DNA of 64,000 bases, taken from contig CBDEWF010000053.1 in NCBI GenBank assembly GCA_965243775.1, positions 1 to 64,000 on the forward strand, in the 5' to 3' direction. The number at the start of each line of letters is the position of its first letter. Positions within the stretch are counted from its first letter, which is position 1. A program made the translations under genes and the position numbers. A model generated the notes under the pieces. The model was not told where the DNA came from. It did no database searches and saw nothing but the letters and a program-made list of their open reading frames with translations. This document shows, piece after piece, positions 37,651 to 46,317 of this stretch. Source of the stretch: Sansalvadorimonas sp965243775 (lineage in GTDB: Bacteria; Pseudomonadota; Gammaproteobacteria; Pseudomonadales; Endozoicomonadaceae).

Positions 37651-38850
37651 TTGAACCCATTTGCAAAAATCAAGAAATCTCCGGAAAGTCTTTTATTGCT
37701 TTTCGCATTTATCATGCCACTGACGTTTTCCGTCTGGCATGCTCTGTTGAATAACTTTACCGTCGAACACGCCTCATTTACCGGTCAACAGATTGGTCTG
37801 CTGCAGAGTCTCCGGGAAGTTCCCGGCTTTCTGGCTTTTACTTCGGTCTTTATGCTGCTGCTATTCAGGGAACAGACCTTTGCCTATATCTCCCTGGTTC
37901 TGATGTGTATTGGCGTAGCGCTGACTGGCTTCTGGCCCCAGGAAATGCCGCTGTATATCACCACCATAATCATGTCGACGGGATTTCACTACTTTGAAAC
38001 CGTTAATCAATCCCTGACTCTGCAGTGGCTTGATAAAAGTAAAAGTGCCAGCTTTATGGGTCGAGCCATGGCGGTGAAATCTGTAGCAGCCCTATTGGCT
38101 TATGGTGGTATTTGGCTGTTAATGGATCAAATGAATGTCGGTTATCAGTTTATGTATCTGCTGGCAGGGTGTGTAGGGCTGGTTGTTGTGTTCTTTATGG
38201 TAACAGCTTTCCCGCAGTTTGATCAGAAAACCACCCAGCACAAGAAGATGATTCTCCGCTCCCGTTACTGGCTCTATTATGCGCTGACGTTTCTCAGCGG
38301 TGCCCGCCGGCAGATTTTCGTTGTGTTTGCCGGTTTTATGATGGTGGAAAAATTTGGTTATACCGTGGGAGAAATCAGTCTTCTGTATCTGTTAAACCAC
38401 GGTTTTAATATGCTGTTTGCACCGGCTATTGGCAGCTGGATCGGCAGAATTGGTGAGCGACGTACACTGACCCTGGAGTATATAGGGCTGATTCTGGTGT
38501 TCTCGGGCTACGCCTTTGTTGAAAATGCCCACCTGGCGGCAGGGCTGTATGTATTGGATCACCTGTTCTTCGCCATGGCCATTGCAACCAAAACCTACTT
38601 CCAGAAGATTGCCGACCCTCAGGATATAGCTGGTAGTGCCGGGGTCAGTTTTACAATTAACCACATTGCAGCGGTAGTGATACCGGCGCTGCTAGGGCTG
38701 CTCTGGCTGAAATCACCTTTCGCTGTCTTTATGATCGGAACCGGGTTTGCTACTTGTTCTCTGGTTCTGGCTCGATTTGTTCCTGAAGCACCGGGACCCG
38801 GCCAGGAAACTGTTCTTAAATCCAGACTGGAGCTTGAACAGGCGGCCTGA
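37651..38850 (+). CDS. MFS transporter
   Basis: 399 residues, about 11-12 hydrophobic segments, with the MFS loop pattern IGRIGERRTLTLEY between helices 8 and 9. TTG start at 37651 after AAGGA. It follows dhaM by 103 bp on the same strand, so import or export of a three-carbon compound is possible but unproven; the substrate cannot be read from sequence. Confidence 0.75.
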   Translation: MNPFAKIKKSPESLLLLFAFIMPLTFSVWHALLNNFTVEHASFTGQQIGLLQSLREVPGFLAFTSVFMLLLFREQTFAYISLVLMCIGVALTGFWPQEMPLYITTIIMSTGFHYFETVNQSLTLQWLDKSKSASFMGRAMAVKSVAALLAYGGIWLLMDQMNVGYQFMYLLAGCVGLVVVFFMVTAFPQFDQKTTQHKKMILRSRYWLYYALTFLSGARRQIFVVFAGFMMVEKFGYTVGEISLLYLLNHGFNMLFAPAIGSWIGRIGERRTLTLEYIGLILVFSGYAFVENAHLAAGLYVLDHLFFAMAIATKTYFQKIADPQDIAGSAGVSFTINHIAAVVIPALLGLLWLKSPFAVFMIGTGFATCSLVLARFVPEAPGPGQETVLKSRLELEQAA

Positions 38851-38878
38851 GCGGGTGGTATTCCCGTTGCAATCAATA

Positions 38879-39217
38879 TTACTCTGTTCCGCTGAAAAGC
38901 TGCTGCCCGGTCTTATCCTGGCTTGACCAGAAGTTAATATTAAACTGGGCATCATCACTCAACTCTATGCGGTGCCAATACTGGGGCGGGCTGGTGGCAA
39001 ACTGGCCCGCGCTGATGACCACTTTGATTTCCGGCTCCATGGTTGTGCTGTCTGGGAAACCATAGTAGGTGACAGTGCCTTCCATAACACATAATTGCCC
39101 GAATACTCCTTCAGCCGTGTTGTGATGACTCAGCAAAGCTTTCGGAACATTATCCCGGGTAAAGAATGGCGTGGAACGCTGAATAGTCCAGTCAGCAGGA
39201 ATACGTTGATGGCTCAT
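38879..39217 (-). CDS. DUF1971 (YeaR/TehB N-terminal-like) cupin protein
   Basis: 112 residues starting MSHQRIPADWTIQRSTPFFT; cupin-like core with VMEGTVTYYGFPD and AGQFATSPPQYWHRIEL. E. coli YeaR belongs to this family and is induced by nitrate and nitric oxide. Here it is the last gene of the minus-strand transcript that begins with the norV scar (17-bp gap), so it is probably expressed under NorR control. Convergent with the MFS gene (28-bp gap). Confidence 0.8.
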   Translation of the reverse strand: MSHQRIPADWTIQRSTPFFTRDNVPKALLSHHNTAEGVFGQLCVMEGTVTYYGFPDSTTMEPEIKVVISAGQFATSPPQYWHRIELSDDAQFNINFWSSQDKTGQQLFSGTE

Positions 39218-39233
39218 TGTCTGTACCTCTATA

Positions 39234-39672
39234 TCAAATAACGGCGGGTAGCTCGCGCAGCAGGGGAAAAGCTTTGGGCATCATGGCTTCAGTTGTCATA
39301 AACCCAATCATATTGTCGTCATTGAAAGCCTTGGCAATCATCCCCTGGGATGAAGCTTCCACCTCCCAGAGAGCATCGCCTGCCGTGACTCCTGGCCAAC
39401 AACGCAGAGAGTGCCCCGGAATGGTCTTCTTCCGCATGATTGACGACAATGTAGTCAATATCGTTGAGGTCAATATCCTGCTCCAGGTTCTGGACAAACT
39501 CATGGCTGAACTTGCTGTCGACTGTATCGATCAGAACTGTTTTCTCTTCCCGGAGCAGGTAGCTGTTGTAACTGGTGCCCCGGGTGGTCTTGTACTCGGT
39601 ACCGTGAAAATCCCAGATCTCCCAGTCTCGTTGGCCAACCCAGTGAATATTGTTTTTGACATGAATGGTCAT
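39234..39672 (-). pseudogene. norV: norV-norW deletion scar
   Basis: The frame starting at ATG 39672 encodes the first about 95 residues of flavorubredoxin NorV (HVKNNIHWVGQRDWEIWDF, TSYNSYLLREEKTVLIDTVD, VVNHAEEDHSGAL), then leaves homology near 39400. In another frame, from about 39385 to the stop at 39234, the sequence encodes a NorW-like (rubredoxin reductase) C-terminus (GDALWEVEASSQGMIAKAF ... PLLRELPAVI). The remaining diiron and flavodoxin parts of NorV and most of NorW are gone. A single large deletion fused the two genes out of frame. Confidence 0.82.
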
Positions 39673-39718
39673 TGTGTCACTTTTTCATGGAGAATTTATC
39701 AAACGTTACATCTCCTTT

Positions 39719-39735
39719 GGCAGGCATTATGCCAA
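39719..39735 (-). promoter_or_regulatory. Sigma-54 promoter of the norV transcript
   Basis: On the minus strand TTGGCATAATGCCTGCC has the -24 GG and -12 GC separated by exactly 10 bases, as required for sigma-54. It lies about 47 bp upstream of the norV ATG. Confidence 0.75.
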
Positions 39736-39775
39736 CTTTTAATTTATTGATTTATAAGGGATTTTTGTTTTTTTT

Positions 39776-39830
39776 GTTAAGGTGACAGTGTTGTAAAAGT
39801 GTCTTTATAACAGTATGTTGTCGTTTTAAC
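39776..39830 (+). promoter_or_regulatory. Three candidate NorR enhancer sites
   Basis: Three GT-N7-AC elements: GTTAAGGTGAC (39776-39786), GTCTTTATAAC (39801-39811) and GTCGTTTTAAC (39820-39830). GT-N7-AC is the known NorR core, and three upstream sites are the known arrangement in E. coli. They stand 40-110 bp upstream of the sigma-54 promoter, in the norR-norV intergenic region. Confidence 0.65.
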
Positions 39831-39853
39831 AGTTCTCATTTCAGGCTTTTCCG

Positions 39854-41410
39854 ATGTCACCAAGCAGTACCGGCTACGACAAAAATCTGATGACCCTGGC
39901 CCTTGATCTGACCACAGGTATTTCGGCCAAAGACCGCTTCGAGCGCCTTCTGGAAACAGTGCGCCATCTGTTCCGGTGTGATGCCTCAGCGCTGCTGATT
40001 TTTAAAAAACAGAGGTTTGTTCCTCTGGCTATAGATGGTCTGTCTGCCGATGTGCTGGGGCGACACTTTTCTATTGAAGAACATCCTCGTCTGGAAGCTA
40101 TTGCCCGTGCCGGGGATATCGTTCGTTTTCCCGCTGACAGCCACCTTCCTGATCCATACGACAATCTGATTGAATCCCATAAAGATGAGCTGAAAGTCCA
40201 TGCTTGTGTTGGTCTCCCCTTAATAGCAGACCAGTGTCTTATTGGGGCTTTGACCATAGATGCTTTTGATCCGCAGAAGTTTGACTCTTTCAGTGATAAA
40301 GAGCTGCGTATAGTCAGCGCCCTGGCTTCTGCATCACTGAACAATGCTCTTCTGATGGAACGATTAGAAAAGCTGGCTGCCAACTTACCGGGAAGTGAGG
40401 CTATTTCTCAGGACAGTCATTCCCAGAAAGAGATCATCGGTCGGTCTGTGTCGATGCAGCAGCTGAAAATGGAAATCTCTGTAGTAGCAGAAACAGATAT
40501 GACTGCCCTGATCCTCGGAGAAACCGGTGTGGGTAAAGAGCTGGTGGCTAACGCTATTCATAATGAGTCGCCTCGGGCACATCAGCCCATGGTTTACCTG
40601 AATTGTGCTGCCTTGCCGGAATCAGTGGCTGAAAGTGAGTTGTTCGGGCATGTCAAAGGTGCCTTCACCGGAGCTATCAGCAACCGCAAGGGCAAGTTTG
40701 AGCTGGCCGACCAGGGCACACTTTTTCTGGATGAAGTTGGAGAGTTGTCTCTGGCCCTGCAGTCCAAACTGTTAAGGGTACTGCAGTATGGAGATATTCA
40801 GAGAATTGGTGATGATCGTAGCCTGAGGGTGAACACCCGTATCGTTGCTGCTACCAATAAAAACCTTAAACAGGAAGTTATGGAAGGCCGGTTCCGCTCT
40901 GATCTTTATCACCGCCTCAGCGTCTTCCCTATTGCTGTTCCGCCTCTTCGGGAAAGAGACAATGACATCATTCTTCTGGCGGGCTACTTTACTGAAAAGT
41001 GTCGAAGCAAGATAGGACTGGAGCATCTCACACTCAGCGCCTCCTGCCAGAAGAGTCTGCTGGCCTATTCCTGGCCCGGTAATGTTCGGGAGCTGGAACA
41101 TACCATTTACCGCGCCGCTATCCTGGCCAAGGCTGGCGCGCGGAGTAAGTATGTTTCAATTACACCAGAATACCTTGCCACCCAGCTCAGACAGGAAGGG
41201 CAAGTACTGTCGTCAAAGCGATCAGTGAAGTCACCTGTGCAGCTAACCGAAGGCATTCAAAACCTCAGGGATGCTACTGATGATTTCCAGCGTCAGTTTA
41301 TCCGGGAAACTCTCGAAAACAGTGACAATAGCTGGGCTGCTGCTGCCAGAGCTTTGGGGGTTGATTCCGGAAACCTTCACCGTCTCGCCAAACGGCTGGG
41401 TTTGAAATAG
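39854..41410 (+). CDS. norR: Nitric-oxide-responsive transcription activator NorR
   Basis: 518 residues. N-terminal GAF domain (about 20-165) that in NorR binds NO through a mononuclear iron; central AAA+ domain with Walker A GETGVGKELVA, the sigma-54 contact loop GAFTGA, and Walker B TLFLDEVGEL; C-terminal Fis-type helix-turn-helix (NSWAAAARALGVDSGNLHRLAKRLGL). Complete and divergent from the broken norV-norW. Confidence 0.95.
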   Translation: MSPSSTGYDKNLMTLALDLTTGISAKDRFERLLETVRHLFRCDASALLIFKKQRFVPLAIDGLSADVLGRHFSIEEHPRLEAIARAGDIVRFPADSHLPDPYDNLIESHKDELKVHACVGLPLIADQCLIGALTIDAFDPQKFDSFSDKELRIVSALASASLNNALLMERLEKLAANLPGSEAISQDSHSQKEIIGRSVSMQQLKMEISVVAETDMTALILGETGVGKELVANAIHNESPRAHQPMVYLNCAALPESVAESELFGHVKGAFTGAISNRKGKFELADQGTLFLDEVGELSLALQSKLLRVLQYGDIQRIGDDRSLRVNTRIVAATNKNLKQEVMEGRFRSDLYHRLSVFPIAVPPLRERDNDIILLAGYFTEKCRSKIGLEHLTLSASCQKSLLAYSWPGNVRELEHTIYRAAILAKAGARSKYVSITPEYLATQLRQEGQVLSSKRSVKSPVQLTEGIQNLRDATDDFQRQFIRETLENSDNSWAAAARALGVDSGNLHRLAKRLGLK

Positions 41411-41465
41411 CAAACAATAAAGCTATAAAGCTCTTATGTATATTCGAGAAAGGACTGTTGTTTTT

Positions 41466-41897
41466 ATGTGGCACCAGAAACTGATACGTCTGATACCTCA
41501 TCCAAGGGGCTACCACCTGATTACCGAGGAGATCATTCAACAGGTACCTGAACTGGCTGAAATCGAAATTGGGTTACTGCACCTGTTTATTCAACACACA
41601 TCAGCCTCCCTGACAATTAATGAAAATGCTGATCCATCGGTCAGGGAAGATATGGAACGCCATCTCAATAAGATGGCTCCTGAAAATGAACCTCACTACC
41701 TGCACCGGGATGAAGGGCCGGATGATATGCCAGCCCATATCAAGTGCAGCCTTATGGGGCCAGACTTAACTATTCCCGTCCGTAATGGTCATCTGGTTAT
41801 GGGGACATGGCAGGGTATCTGGCTGGGTGAACACCGGATACACGGCGGACACAGACAGATTGTGGCGACCCTTCAGGGAAAAGAGTTTGAGGGGTAA
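41466..41897 (+). CDS. yjbQ: YjbQ/UPF0047 family protein
   Basis: About 143 residues from ATG 41466 (MWHQKLIRLIPHPRG), matching E. coli YjbQ length. Family blocks are LLHLFIQHTSASLTINEN, DMPAHIKCSLMG and the C-terminal GTWQGIWLGEHRIHGG with metal-binding histidines. E. coli YjbQ has weak thiamine-phosphate synthase activity; the physiological role is unclear. Confidence 0.92.
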   Translation: MWHQKLIRLIPHPRGYHLITEEIIQQVPELAEIEIGLLHLFIQHTSASLTINENADPSVREDMERHLNKMAPENEPHYLHRDEGPDDMPAHIKCSLMGPDLTIPVRNGHLVMGTWQGIWLGEHRIHGGHRQIVATLQGKEFEG

Positions 41898-42142
41898 GAA
41901 GTTAATAACCAGGATATTTCATAAACATGAAAATACGGAGATTTAAGCTTGATTGTCCCTGCCTTTGACTACTGTAATTAACAGGTTTTGTAATCCGTTT
42001 GTCATTTAATATTGGCAAGATCCAGAAAAAGGATTTATAAATGGAATTGCGCGACATGAAGTCTGCGCTATAACAATAAGAATAATAAATTGAATGGTGG
42101 CCTCTGAAAGGCGGCAACACCAGCAAATAAGAGGACTGGCTC

Positions 42143-42394
42143 ATGGCACGGAAAAAGCCCACCAGAAAAGCAAAAGCTGGAACAGAAGAAGGCCCGGATT
42201 TCTCCTATCTGGGCAGTAAGGATGAATCTCCGGACGAGCGTACAGTTGAATCCCGCAGGAGACTCCGGGAAATGCTGACGACTCAGGTTGAAGAGTTCCT
42301 GGCCAAGGGGGGGAAAATCCAGAAGATTCCTTCCAACGTAACGGCAGACCCGCCCAAGAAACCAGAATCCAATTACGGCAACCGACCTATCTAG
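42143..42394 (+). CDS. sutA: SutA-like RNA-polymerase-binding regulator
   Basis: 83 residues. The N-terminus is basic and disordered (MARKKPTRKAKAG). The C-terminal half (VEEFLAKGGKIQKIPSNVTA, then DPPKKPESNYGNRPI) closely resembles Pseudomonas aeruginosa SutA (EEFLSRGGK, VVADPPKKPDSKYGSRPI), which binds RNA polymerase and aids transcription in slow growth. The acidic N-terminal tail of SutA is replaced by a basic one. Homology is recognised by eye; symbol is tentative. Confidence 0.7.
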   Translation: MARKKPTRKAKAGTEEGPDFSYLGSKDESPDERTVESRRRLREMLTTQVEEFLAKGGKIQKIPSNVTADPPKKPESNYGNRPI

Positions 42395-42408
42395 TCATTT
42401 GCCGGAGG

Positions 42409-42434
42409 AAACGGGAGCCTTCAGGCTCCCGTTT
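42409..42434. terminator. Bidirectional terminator between sutA-like gene and selD
   Basis: Perfect 11-bp stem AAACGGGAGCC / GGCTCCCGTTT with TTCA tetraloop, between convergent genes (stops at 42394 and 42440). Confidence 0.85.
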
Positions 42435-42439
42435 ATGTT

Positions 42440-43474
42440 TCAGATAATCTCTACCAGACTGCTTTCACCGGCTTCCAGCAGTTCTCCAATAGGCTTCAAA
42501 TCAAGATCAAACCTTGACGCCTCCTGTAGAAATGCCTGCTCTCCTTCAGGGCTGACGGCTACCAGAAGACCTCCACTGGTCTGGGGATCACACAGCAGCT
42601 CTTTCTGCCGCTGGCTTAGATCAGGGCCAAGGTGACCGTAGCTGGCAAAGTTGCGCTCAGTTCCACCGGGCACACATCCTGCCGTCCGGTACTCTTCTAC
42701 ATGGGGCAGAAGAGGGAGAGCAGATTCCTGAATCCTGGCCCTGACTTGACTGCCTTCACAGACTTCCAGTAGATGTCCCAGCAAGCCAAAACCGGTGACA
42801 TCAGTCATCGCGCTGACACTTGGCAAGTTTGCAAAGGCGGCCCCTGGAAGATTTAGTTGACACATAGTGTCCCGGGCAATATGGACATGCTCTTCGGCTA
42901 TCTTTTTCTTCTTCTGGGCCGTTGTCAGAATGCCGATTCCCAAAGGTTTGGTTAAGTAAAGTTTGTCTCCGACCCGGGCCATATTATTTTGCTTCAACCC
43001 TTCGAGGGGTACCCGGCCAGTAACGGCGAGACCAAAGATGGGTTCAGGAGCATCAATACTGTGCCCGCCGGCCAGGGGAATACCCGCCTCTTTACAGACC
43101 TGGCGACCGCCATCAACAACTTCACGGGCAACATCCGGCCCCAGCTTGTCAACCGGCCAGCCAAGAATGGCAATGGCCATCATTGGTGTTCCACCCATGG
43201 CATAGATATCACTGATGGCATTGGTTGCAGCAATCCGGCCAAAATCAAAAGGATCATCAACGATAGGCATAAAGAAGTCAGTGGTACTGATGACACCTTC
43301 ACCATTGCCCATGTCGAAAACGGCAGCATCATCTTTTGAGGCATTCCCGACAATCAGTCTGGGGAAATCCGGCATTTCTATGCCACTCTGGAGAATCTGA
43401 TCAAGAATTTGGGGAGAAATCTTGCAGCCACAGCCAGCACCATGACTGTATTCGGTGAGTTTAATATCACTCAT
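42440..43474 (-). CDS. selD: Selenide, water dikinase
   Basis: Makes selenophosphate for selenocysteine and selenouridine. The active-site region HGAGCGCKISP holds the essential Cys and Lys (Cys form, not selenocysteine). AIR-synthase fold blocks: STTDFFMPIVDDPFDFGRIA, AGGHSIDAPEPIFGLA and DVTGFGLLGHL. 344 residues from ATG 43474. No selA or selB is in the window. Confidence 0.96.
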   Translation of the reverse strand: MSDIKLTEYSHGAGCGCKISPQILDQILQSGIEMPDFPRLIVGNASKDDAAVFDMGNGEGVISTTDFFMPIVDDPFDFGRIAATNAISDIYAMGGTPMMAIAILGWPVDKLGPDVAREVVDGGRQVCKEAGIPLAGGHSIDAPEPIFGLAVTGRVPLEGLKQNNMARVGDKLYLTKPLGIGILTTAQKKKKIAEEHVHIARDTMCQLNLPGAAFANLPSVSAMTDVTGFGLLGHLLEVCEGSQVRARIQESALPLLPHVEEYRTAGCVPGGTERNFASYGHLGPDLSQRQKELLCDPQTSGGLLVAVSPEGEQAFLQEASRFDLDLKPIGELLEAGESSLVEII

Positions 43475-43546
43475 AGAGAAACTGTCCTCAAAAGATGCCC
43501 TGTTCAATAGAGGGCGAAGCCCGGAACTTTACCCGTGCCTGTTTTT

Positions 43547-43612
43547 TTTATAAAGAGTCTTTTACAGAGAGCTTTTATAAAGGGTCTTTTTATTAAGAGT
43601 CTCTTATAAGGG
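43547..43612. repeat. Degenerate AT-rich repeats between selD and the methyltransferase gene
   Basis: Three imperfect copies of a TTATAAAGAGTCTTTT-like unit in 66 bp. Low complexity; no function can be assigned. Confidence 0.4.
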
Positions 43613-44458
43613 TTTCATTCCTATTGTGATGATACGGTTGACTCCCCACCACCGCGCACTTTTATCCATGTGGAGCTGATGTACTTTTTCGTAAAGAGCT
43701 TCATTCACTCCCATTTTATTGACCAGCAGCGGTTTTAACTGAACCATGCACAGCCCCCACACTTTACCTTCACTTAATCCTCCCTGTTCGTAAGAGGCAA
43801 AACCACTGGCAGTTATATCAACCAGGCCAGCCTGTTCGAACAGAGCCGGGTTATCATAGGCCGACAGAAACGATGCATGCCCTGCTTCTGTCAGGAGATC
43901 AAACAGTCTACCAGCCGTGGTGGATACTTCAGGATCATCAGAGAGATTCTTGTAACGGTTGGGGTAAACACCCAGGTCTTCTACCACTAATATTCCTCCG
44001 GGCTTCAAGGTCTGGACAAATTTTTTTATGACATCCGCCCTCTGCGGAATATGCATGAGTACATCTCTGGCAAAAACCAGATCATAAGCCTTTATGGGCA
44101 GTGGGTGGTCAACCAGATTTTGTACGATAACCCGTACATTCCCAAGGTTCAGCTCACGCAGAAAACCGGCTTCCATATCAAGAGCATCTACACGACCTTC
44201 TTTTCCCACCTTATCGGCCAGCCACCTGGTTACGCCGCCATATCCCGCTCCGGCATCCAGGCAAATCCAGCCCTCCTGTATCTGGAGTTTTTCCAGCTGC
44301 TCAAATGTGTATGGGTTGGAGTGGTCTTCAAGCAGCTGAAGGCGTTCTCGGGCTCGCTCCCAGGTATTATCAAAAGTGTACTGTTTCCTGCTGCCAGCCT
44401 GAGCTGCTCCAGTTAAAACTAGAAGTAGTAGTGCTGTAATGGTTCGATGAAGAGTCAT
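43604..44458 (-). CDS. SAM-dependent methyltransferase with signal peptide
   Basis: 284 residues. The N-terminus is a signal peptide (TLHRTITALLLLVLTGAAQA-GS). The rest is a class I methyltransferase: motif I CLDAGAGYGGVTRWLAD, acidic motif II VDALDME, motif IV AYDLVFARDVLMHIP, and LKPGGILVVEDLG. Export of a SAM-dependent enzyme is unusual since SAM is cytoplasmic, so a host-cell target after further secretion is one possibility; an N-terminal anchor is another. Substrate unknown. Confidence 0.75.
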   Translation of the reverse strand: MTLHRTITALLLLVLTGAAQAGSRKQYTFDNTWERARERLQLLEDHSNPYTFEQLEKLQIQEGWICLDAGAGYGGVTRWLADKVGKEGRVDALDMEAGFLRELNLGNVRVIVQNLVDHPLPIKAYDLVFARDVLMHIPQRADVIKKFVQTLKPGGILVVEDLGVYPNRYKNLSDDPEVSTTAGRLFDLLTEAGHASFLSAYDNPALFEQAGLVDITASGFASYEQGGLSEGKVWGLCMVQLKPLLVNKMGVNEALYEKVHQLHMDKSARWWGVNRIITIGMKPL

Positions 44459-44654
44459 AAGCTGCTTCTTTGTCTAAGCTGTCGGGAAGGTTGGCACAGG
44501 AGTGTAGGAAACAAACTGGACGATCGCTCAATTTTCAGCTGCAGTTTTTTGATCAAACATTTCTCAATTTCTGTCACTTATAACGCTCCGCCATCTCTTT
44601 CGAAATCAATACTGAACAGAGATTGACCTGAAACAACGGCCCTTCTCTGACAGC

Positions 44655-44672
44655 GTGATACATATGTTTCAC
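44655..44672 (+). promoter_or_regulatory. 18-bp palindrome upstream of gldA
   Basis: GTGATACATATGTTTCAC reads the same on both strands except for one base pair of the symmetry (T/T at positions 5 and 14). It ends 35 bp before the gldA ATG, a suitable place for an operator. The half-site spacing does not fit CRP. Confidence 0.45.
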
Positions 44673-44707
44673 ATAGACATAAATGAATATCTCAGAGGGC
44701 GGAAAAG

Positions 44708-45802
44708 ATGATTACCACAGCAATTTTTCCCAACCGGTATGTTCAGGGTGACAGGGCCCTGGATGTTCTGGGCGAAGAAACCGCCCGTCTGGGCAATCAT
44801 GCTTTGATATTGCTGGATCCATACGTCAACACCCAGTATAGCGATCGAATTACTGGCATCCTGACCGGCGTTATGAACTTCACCGTCACTATTTTTAATG
44901 GTGAATGCTGTGATGAAGAGATTGAAAGAATACGCAATCTGATCAGTGATAGCGGTGCCGAGGTTATCGTTGGAATTGGTGGCGGCAAGGTTCTGGACAC
45001 AGCCAAGGCATCAGCCCTCCTGACTGACAGCCCGGTTGTGATAGTTCCCAGCATTGCCTCTACAGATGCCCCCTGCAGTGCCCTCTCGGTTATCTATACC
45101 TCCCAGGGGGAGTTTGACCGGTATATGTTACTGCCCAGAAACCCGGACGCCGTTATTGTCGATACCGACATTATTGCCAAAGCACCTGTCAGAATGCTGA
45201 TTGCCGGTATGGGAGATGCTTTCGCAACATGGTTTGAGGCTGAGCACTGTCGCAAGAACCAGAGTGGCAACATGACTGGTCGCCAGGGGCCTATGTCAGC
45301 CTTTGCTCTTGCCAGACTTTGCCATGAAACCCTGCTTGAGTATGGCACCATGGCTCTGGAGGCATGCAAGTCCGGTGTAGTCACGCCGGCCCTGGAACAT
45401 ATAGTTGAGGCCAACACTTTGCTTAGTGGTATCGGTTTTGAAAGCGGCGGACTGGCTGCAGCCCACGCTATTCACAATGGCCTGACAGTTCTTCCTGGCT
45501 GCCACAAGGCTTTGCATGGGGAAAAGGTTGCCATTGGTATCCAGACCATGATGTTTCTGAGTGATCAGGATCGGGAAACGGTAAAAACTGTGTATGACTT
45601 CTGTCAGTCAGTGGGGCTGCCTATTACTCTGGGTGAAATTGGCCTGAAAGATATCTCTGATACTGACCTGATGGCCGTTGCGGAAGCGGCTTGTGCTGAA
45701 GGTGAAACGATTCACAACGAACCCTGTGAGGTCAACGCCCGCAATGTCTTTGCGGCTCTTAAGGTTGCAAATGCTGAGGGTATGCGTCGTCTGGCTAACT
45801 AG
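44708..45802 (+). CDS. gldA: Glycerol dehydrogenase
   Basis: Iron-type polyol dehydrogenase that oxidises glycerol to dihydroxyacetone with NAD+. NAD-binding GIGGGKVLDTAKA; Zn/Fe ligands in GMGDAFATWFEAEHC (Asp), GGLAAAHAIHNG (His) and LHGEKVAIG (His). 364 residues, typical GldA length. With DhaKLM it forms a glycerol-to-DHAP route that bypasses glycerol kinase. Confidence 0.95.
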   Translation: MITTAIFPNRYVQGDRALDVLGEETARLGNHALILLDPYVNTQYSDRITGILTGVMNFTVTIFNGECCDEEIERIRNLISDSGAEVIVGIGGGKVLDTAKASALLTDSPVVIVPSIASTDAPCSALSVIYTSQGEFDRYMLLPRNPDAVIVDTDIIAKAPVRMLIAGMGDAFATWFEAEHCRKNQSGNMTGRQGPMSAFALARLCHETLLEYGTMALEACKSGVVTPALEHIVEANTLLSGIGFESGGLAAAHAIHNGLTVLPGCHKALHGEKVAIGIQTMMFLSDQDRETVKTVYDFCQSVGLPITLGEIGLKDISDTDLMAVAEAACAEGETIHNEPCEVNARNVFAALKVANAEGMRRLAN

Positions 45803-45917
45803 ATTCTGTTGGCATAAGCCCGAAGCAGGACATGTTTCGGGTTCAGCACCAATGGCTGTCTGACACACCCCGGACAATTCTGCTTAAATTCATAAGCCGC
45901 TATAACTGGAAAATATA

Positions 45918-45943
45918 TTTATCGTCCCCTTGGGGCGATAAAA
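45918..45943 (+). terminator. Probable gldA terminator
   Basis: Hairpin TTTATCG(T)CCCC / GGGGCGATAAA with a 2-base loop centre and one bulge, 116 bp after gldA. Confidence 0.5.
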
Positions 45944-45996
45944 ACTTTCACGGTAAAATAAAAGAAAAACAACAAGAATAAGAAACCGGAGGCGTT

Positions 45997-46317
45997 ATGC
46001 GTCAGCGTTTTCAAACCTTTGCCGAGTTCTATCCCTTTTACCTAAATGAACACAGCAACAGGGTATGCCGGAATCTGCATTATCTAGGCAGTACTCTGGT
46101 TTTAATCTTGCTGTTTTATAGTCTTTTGACTGGCAGCTATAAATTTCTTTTTCTTCTGCCTGTTGTGGGATACGGCTGTGCTTGGGTAGGGCACTTCTTT
46201 TTTGAGAAAAGCAGGCCAGCGTCTTTCAAGTATCCGCTCTATAGCTTCATTGGAGACCGGGTGATGTTTAAGGATTTTGTCATCAGCCTGTTCCAATACA
46301 AAAAAGAGAAACTGTAG
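45997..46317 (+). CDS. Mpo1-like (DUF962) membrane protein
   Basis: 106 residues with the family opening FAEFYPFYLNEHSNRVCRNLHY (His-containing) and a second His in WVGHFFFEKSRPASFKYPLYS; two to three hydrophobic helices between. Yeast Mpo1 of this family is an Fe-dependent dioxygenase in fatty-acid alpha-oxidation; the histidines are conserved here. A bacterial role is unproven. Confidence 0.8.
   Translation: MRQRFQTFAEFYPFYLNEHSNRVCRNLHYLGSTLVLILLFYSLLTGSYKFLFLLPVVGYGCAWVGHFFFEKSRPASFKYPLYSFIGDRVMFKDFVISLFQYKKEKL

Noticed and set aside
42440..43474. Selenocysteine form of SelD
   Set aside because: The active-site block is GCGC with ordinary Cys codons; no in-frame TGA is present.
44655..44672. 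CRP site upstream of gldA
   Set aside because: GTGA and TCAC are separated by 10 bases instead of 6, so it does not fit the CRP consensus.
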